Under the pieces are notes generated by a model, which was given only the letters and a program-made list of their open reading frames with translations, searched no databases and had not been told where the DNA came from. Positions 6,133-8,449 of a stretch of DNA of 8,449 bases are shown here, in pieces; position 1 is the first letter of the stretch, and each line of letters opens with the position of its first letter. The DNA is from Hyphomicrobiales bacterium. Its GTDB lineage: Bacteria; Pseudomonadota; Alphaproteobacteria; Rhizobiales; Xanthobacteraceae. The stretch is taken from the NCBI GenBank assembly GCA_003164375.1, contig PLTE01000311.1:3986-12434 (forward strand). The letters run 5' to 3'. A program made the translations under genes and the position numbers.

Positions 6133-7392
6133 ATGCAACTTTTAGTAGACAACCGCGCTGCCATAAATGATATTTCGGAGCTGGGACATGACTTGTCGGT
6201 CGTGGGGGAGTCCATGGGAGAGCTCGACCTCGAGGTTAAAAGCTGTGACGGAAGGCCGGTCCGCGCACGGGTCGTCCTGCGCTACGAAGATCTAGCTCGA
6301 GGTGCCAACGAAGAAATCGAGGAGAAAGCAGCCGCATCCGGCGCGGTGTGTTTCGAGTTGCCGGATCTCGCCCGTCCAATTTTTCTCCTGGTCCTGCCAA
6401 CGCAGCCGGGCTTTTGGGGGCTCTACACTGAGGAGATCGACGACTTTGCCGAACTGACTTTACAAGATCTTCCCGATTTGGACCGTCCCGCCTGGTGGCT
6501 CCAATGTATGGGGATCAATTCAAGCGACCTTAGTCGAGGGGCTAATATACGCATCGGTATTGTCGACGCTGGTTTCACGATGTGCGAGGAACTCAAACAC
6601 ATCGAACTGCTTTGGCCGCTGGACGACGGCCATGGCGGCCAGACGTCCAGCATTGGATGGAACCACGGCGAGAGCGTTTGCCGGATTATTGCAGACCGCG
6701 CGGCGAATGCGGCAACCCACCTTTCGGTGGCGCCGGGCGCACAATTGATCTTTGCCGATGCATCGAGCGAAACGGGGAACATTGACCCCAACCGCGCGGC
6801 AGCAGCCGTCGTTCGGCTCGCCATGGAAAACGTAGACATTATAAATCTGAGTTGGGGGGAACCGGATCCTGATGAGGCGGTGCTGGATGCGATTGCGGTA
6901 GCCGGTGGACTTGGCGTCACCATCGTCGCCGCCGCCGGCAATGATTCGAAAGACGAAACCTATTTTCCCGCCCGTTTGGACGAATGCATAGGTGTAAGCG
7001 CTTTGGGATACGACAAGTGGGGGCCGCCGGAGACCGTCGTCCATCAATATAGGATGAAAAAGAAGAAGATCGGCTCAGCTTCCGGGCTGGGAACGGTCTA
7101 CGCTTGGGCCGATGGAACCTATGGTGAGGGTATCGACGCCATTGCCCCCGGGGTGGGAATTTTGGTGCAGTGCAGCGAAGGAAATTTATTTGACTTATCA
7201 GGTACTTCGTTCGCGTCCCCGATGGTCGCGGGGGTGCTGGCAGTTGCATTGGCGACTGATGCACATTATCGTGTCCTGCCACGCGCCATTGCTCGGACCC
7301 AATACGTCCGACAGGCGTTTAGATCGGTATGTCGATCGTTGGGGTTGGGACGACGATATGAAGGATTCGGCCTCCCAAACCTTGGCCTTTGA
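6133..7392 (+). CDS. S8 family (subtilisin-like) serine protease with N-terminal beta-domain, no signal peptide
   Basis: A 419-residue protein with the complete subtilase active site: Asp145 in IGIVDAGF, His178 in WNHGESVCRII, oxyanion Asn270 in VAAAGND, and Ser359 in LSGTSFASPMVAGV. Residues ~28-100 before the catalytic domain read as a small beta-sandwich (LDLEVKSCDGRPVRARVVLR ... SGAVCFELPD), like transthyretin/carboxypeptidase-regulatory-type domains; this is inferred. There is no signal peptide, membrane segment or obvious I9 propeptide, so the enzyme probably acts in the cytoplasm. The start is uncertain: the ATG at 6133 has no clear ribosome binding site, a TTG at 6118 is in frame, and an ATG at 6214 has GGGGGAG only 3 nt upstream. 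The next gene begins 21 nt downstream and may encode its partner. The catalytic assignment is firm; substrate and role are unknown. Confidence 0.88.
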   Translation: MQLLVDNRAAINDISELGHDLSVVGESMGELDLEVKSCDGRPVRARVVLRYEDLARGANEEIEEKAAASGAVCFELPDLARPIFLLVLPTQPGFWGLYTEEIDDFAELTLQDLPDLDRPAWWLQCMGINSSDLSRGANIRIGIVDAGFTMCEELKHIELLWPLDDGHGGQTSSIGWNHGESVCRIIADRAANAATHLSVAPGAQLIFADASSETGNIDPNRAAAAVVRLAMENVDIINLSWGEPDPDEAVLDAIAVAGGLGVTIVAAAGNDSKDETYFPARLDECIGVSALGYDKWGPPETVVHQYRMKKKKIGSASGLGTVYAWADGTYGEGIDAIAPGVGILVQCSEGNLFDLSGTSFASPMVAGVLAVALATDAHYRVLPRAIARTQYVRQAFRSVCRSLGLGRRYEGFGLPNLGL

Positions 7393-7413
7393 TAGTGTAA
7401 CTTTAGGGAAATT

Positions 7414-7704
7414 GTGGTAGCAGTTGCAATGAACGCTGGACCGGAAATGAAGCACGTGCAGCTGACAGTCAGCCTGACCCGGGAAAAAATGCAGGACATG
7501 GTGAGCGGCCATGGCCATTACGACATTGGCACCCTGATCGAGGCTGTTCCAAGCGCCACGATTGTGTCCGGTGATCGGGCTATTTCCGTTCGGGTCGAGG
7601 TCGATGCGAGGCACGTCGAGAGCTTGCGGGAACGTGTCGCCGGCTTCTGTAACGTGAATCCATACCGTGAGTTCACGTTGCTGAAGGGTTTGCAGCGCGC
7701 CTGA
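7414..7704 (+). CDS. Small protein with I9-propeptide-like pattern, downstream of the S8 protease
   Basis: A protein of up to 96 residues. Residues 13-93 show a beta-alpha-beta-beta-alpha-beta order: HVQLTVSL, helix EKMQDMVSGH, strands around IEAVPSATIV and AISVRVEVD, helix ARHVESLRERVAGF, and a last strand YREFTLL. This is the order of the I9 propeptide/inhibitor fold that chaperones and inhibits subtilases, which the adjacent protease lacks in cis. I cannot show homology; other ferredoxin-like folds share the order. The GTG at 7414 follows AGGGA at short spacing; ATG codons at 7429 and 7447 are alternatives, and the conserved-looking part begins just after the latter. The 21-nt gap to the protease gene suggests one transcript. 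No signal peptide is present. Its likely job, folding or holding the protease inactive, is inferred from position and pattern. Confidence 0.62.
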   Translation: MVAVAMNAGPEMKHVQLTVSLTREKMQDMVSGHGHYDIGTLIEAVPSATIVSGDRAISVRVEVDARHVESLRERVAGFCNVNPYREFTLLKGLQRA

Positions 7705-7850
7705 TCCCCCCGGTTGCACCTGTCGCCGCCGATTATCTGCAAGACTTCACCTATTTTTATGAAGCGGGCGATGAGGACAATCTGCAATTTGTCCAAGGTG
7801 TTCCCCGCGTCTTAATCGCAAGTCGACGGCGAACTTGGGCCGATGAAAGA

Positions 7851-8104
7851 ATGGCCAGAAGTTTCGTGTCGTCCGGACGATTTTCGCCGCCGCGGCACGC
7901 GCTTTTTCGCTCTCGGTCGGTCAAGTCGGCGGCGCGGTATCGTTTGATAGCACATCTGTGTCGGGCACGTTCCGTTTCTCACAAAATCCAGAACCGACGG
8001 AGATTGGTCCGTTCGATCGATTGACCGGGGTTGTGATTCTTGGCTGGATCGCCGAGGCGGCCGTCAAGTGGACGGTGGCATCAGTTCTCTCGCATTTTCA
8101 GTGA
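7851..8104 (+). pseudogene. Probable frameshifted small membrane-protein gene
   Basis: From 7847 to the TGA at 8102-8104 one frame stays open for 85 codons with natural composition: FRVVRTIFAAAARAFSLSVG, a polar middle (SFDSTSVSGTFRFSQNPEPT), then a hydrophobic segment LTGVVILGWIAEAAVKW near the C-terminus. It has no ATG, GTG or TTG in its first part. An ATG at 7851 lies in another frame; adding one base in the agaag at 7857-7861 would join it to give MARKFRVVRTIF and an ~85-residue protein. I do not recognise the family. It may be a decayed gene, a sequencing error, or a chance open frame. Confidence 0.35.
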
Positions 8105-8130
8105 GGCAGGTCGACGCGCAAACAAAGGCA

Positions 8131-8166
8131 AAGGTCGGACGGCTTTGGCCGGCGGGGCTCTTTTTT
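8131..8166 (+). terminator. Possible plus-strand terminator
   Basis: An imperfect GC-rich stem around the GGCTTTGGCC region (8136-8155) is followed by a run of six T at 8161-8166. The stem has mismatches, so the T-run is the better part of the evidence. It would end transcripts from the 7851-8104 frame or from the protease pair. Confidence 0.35.
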
Positions 8167-8302
8167 ATTTGTACTTGCCGGCCGACGTCATGACCGAAAT
8201 CAGCAATGCGTAGGTGATAAGCGCCCCGAGAAACGAAAAGCGTGAGGGTCCTTTCGAACCCTCACGCCTTTTAGGTTTAGGACGACGATCGTTTGACGGC
8301 GC
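8165..8302 (-). other. Hydrophobic reading frame without a start codon, downstream of glnII
   Basis: On the minus strand 45 sense codons follow the glnII stop in the same frame and end at a TAA (8167-8165). The last part (FLGALITYALLISVM, then TSAGKYK) reads like a transmembrane helix with a basic cytoplasmic end, as in small membrane proteins. No usable start codon precedes the hydrophobic part, and the glnII terminator lies within the frame. It may be the remnant of a small membrane-protein gene or coincidence. Confidence 0.25.
8236..8272 (-). terminator. Strong intrinsic terminator of glnII, possibly bidirectional
   Basis: GCGTGAGGGT (8240-8249) and ACCCTCACGC (8258-8267) form a perfect ten-base stem with an 8-nt loop. 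On the minus strand the stem is followed directly by TTTT and a further T-rich stretch, 36 nt after the glnII stop. On the plus strand CTTTT follows, so it may also stop transcription coming from the left. Confidence 0.88.
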
Positions 8303-8449
8303 TTAAGCCGCGGCGCTGACCTTGCCTTCCGTCGGGACGGAAGCGATCGTCTTGAGGATCTGCGAAGCGATCTGGTACGGGTCGCCTTGCGAATTCGGCC
8401 GGCGGTCTTCCAGATAGCCCTTGTAGCCGTTGTTGACGAAGCTGTGGGG
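8303..8449 (-). CDS. glnII: Type II glutamine synthetase, C-terminal end (5' part outside window)
   Basis: The last 48 residues begin PHSFVNNGYKGYLEDRRPNS, continue QGDPYQIASQILKTIASVPT and end in an Ala-rich tail. GYLEDRRP-x5-DPY is the C-terminal signature of eukaryote-type GSII, and the wording agrees with what I remember of Bradyrhizobium GlnII. GSII is an octameric cytoplasmic enzyme that makes glutamine from glutamate, ammonia and ATP; rhizobia carry it alongside GSI, and its transcription usually answers to nitrogen limitation through NtrC. The promoter and most of the gene, including the ATP-binding residues, are outside the window; the Arg-Arg of LEDRRP lies in the catalytic C-terminal domain. 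The gene ends with TAA at 8303-8305 and is followed by a strong terminator. This is the only clear core gene in the window. Confidence 0.93.
   Translation of the reverse strand, partial: PHSFVNNGYKGYLEDRRPNSQGDPYQIASQILKTIASVPTEGKVSAAA

Noticed and set aside
1..8449. CRISPR array, tRNA or rRNA genes, integrase or transposase
   Set aside because: No regularly spaced direct repeats, cloverleaf sequence, rRNA-like stretch or recombinase motif was seen on either strand.

Overview
The window looks like chromosomal DNA of a Bradyrhizobium-like alphaproteobacterium (order Hyphomicrobiales). The best anchor is the right edge, where 48 C-terminal residues on the minus strand match what I remember of the type II glutamine synthetase (GlnII) of Bradyrhizobium. 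The G+C-rich coding style, the S24 repressor and the Phd-type antitoxin also fit this group. Everything left of glnII looks like accessory DNA: phage recombination genes, a phage-type repressor, broken small genes and several uncharacterised proteins.

Layout, left to right. (1) 1-1746, plus strand: the 3' end of a YqaJ-type exonuclease gene, overlapping an ERF-family single-strand annealing protein gene that carries a CxxC/HNH-like C-terminal domain. This is a two-gene phage-type recombination cassette. (2) 1800-2540, minus strand: an XRE/S24 self-cleaving repressor, convergent with the cassette, with a candidate promoter and dyad upstream. (3) 2840-3090, plus strand: a Phd/YefM antitoxin gene broken by an apparent one-base deletion, with no toxin gene next to it. 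(4) 5303-3226, minus strand: a probable three-gene operon encoding a lipoprotein, a six-cysteine small basic protein and a papain-like cysteine protease without a signal peptide. A palindrome overlaps its candidate promoter. (5) 5304-6132: about 0.8 kb with no convincing gene and several GC-rich hairpins. (6) 6133-7704, plus strand: a subtilisin-family (S8) protease without a signal peptide, followed closely by a 96-residue protein whose predicted pattern resembles an I9 propeptide/inhibitor. (7) 7705-8302: a probable frameshifted small membrane-protein gene, a possible plus-strand terminator, a hydrophobic reading frame without a start, and a strong bidirectional terminator. (8) 8303-8449, minus strand: the 3' end of glnII.

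How the genes may work together: the exonuclease and the annealing protein would act together in recombination, and the repressor belongs to the same prophage-derived context. Two separate protease modules follow. The most interesting are the S8 protease with its small I9-like partner and the lipoprotein/Cys-rich/papain-like operon. No integrase, transposase, tRNA, rRNA or CRISPR array is visible, so the limits of the island cannot be set from this window.
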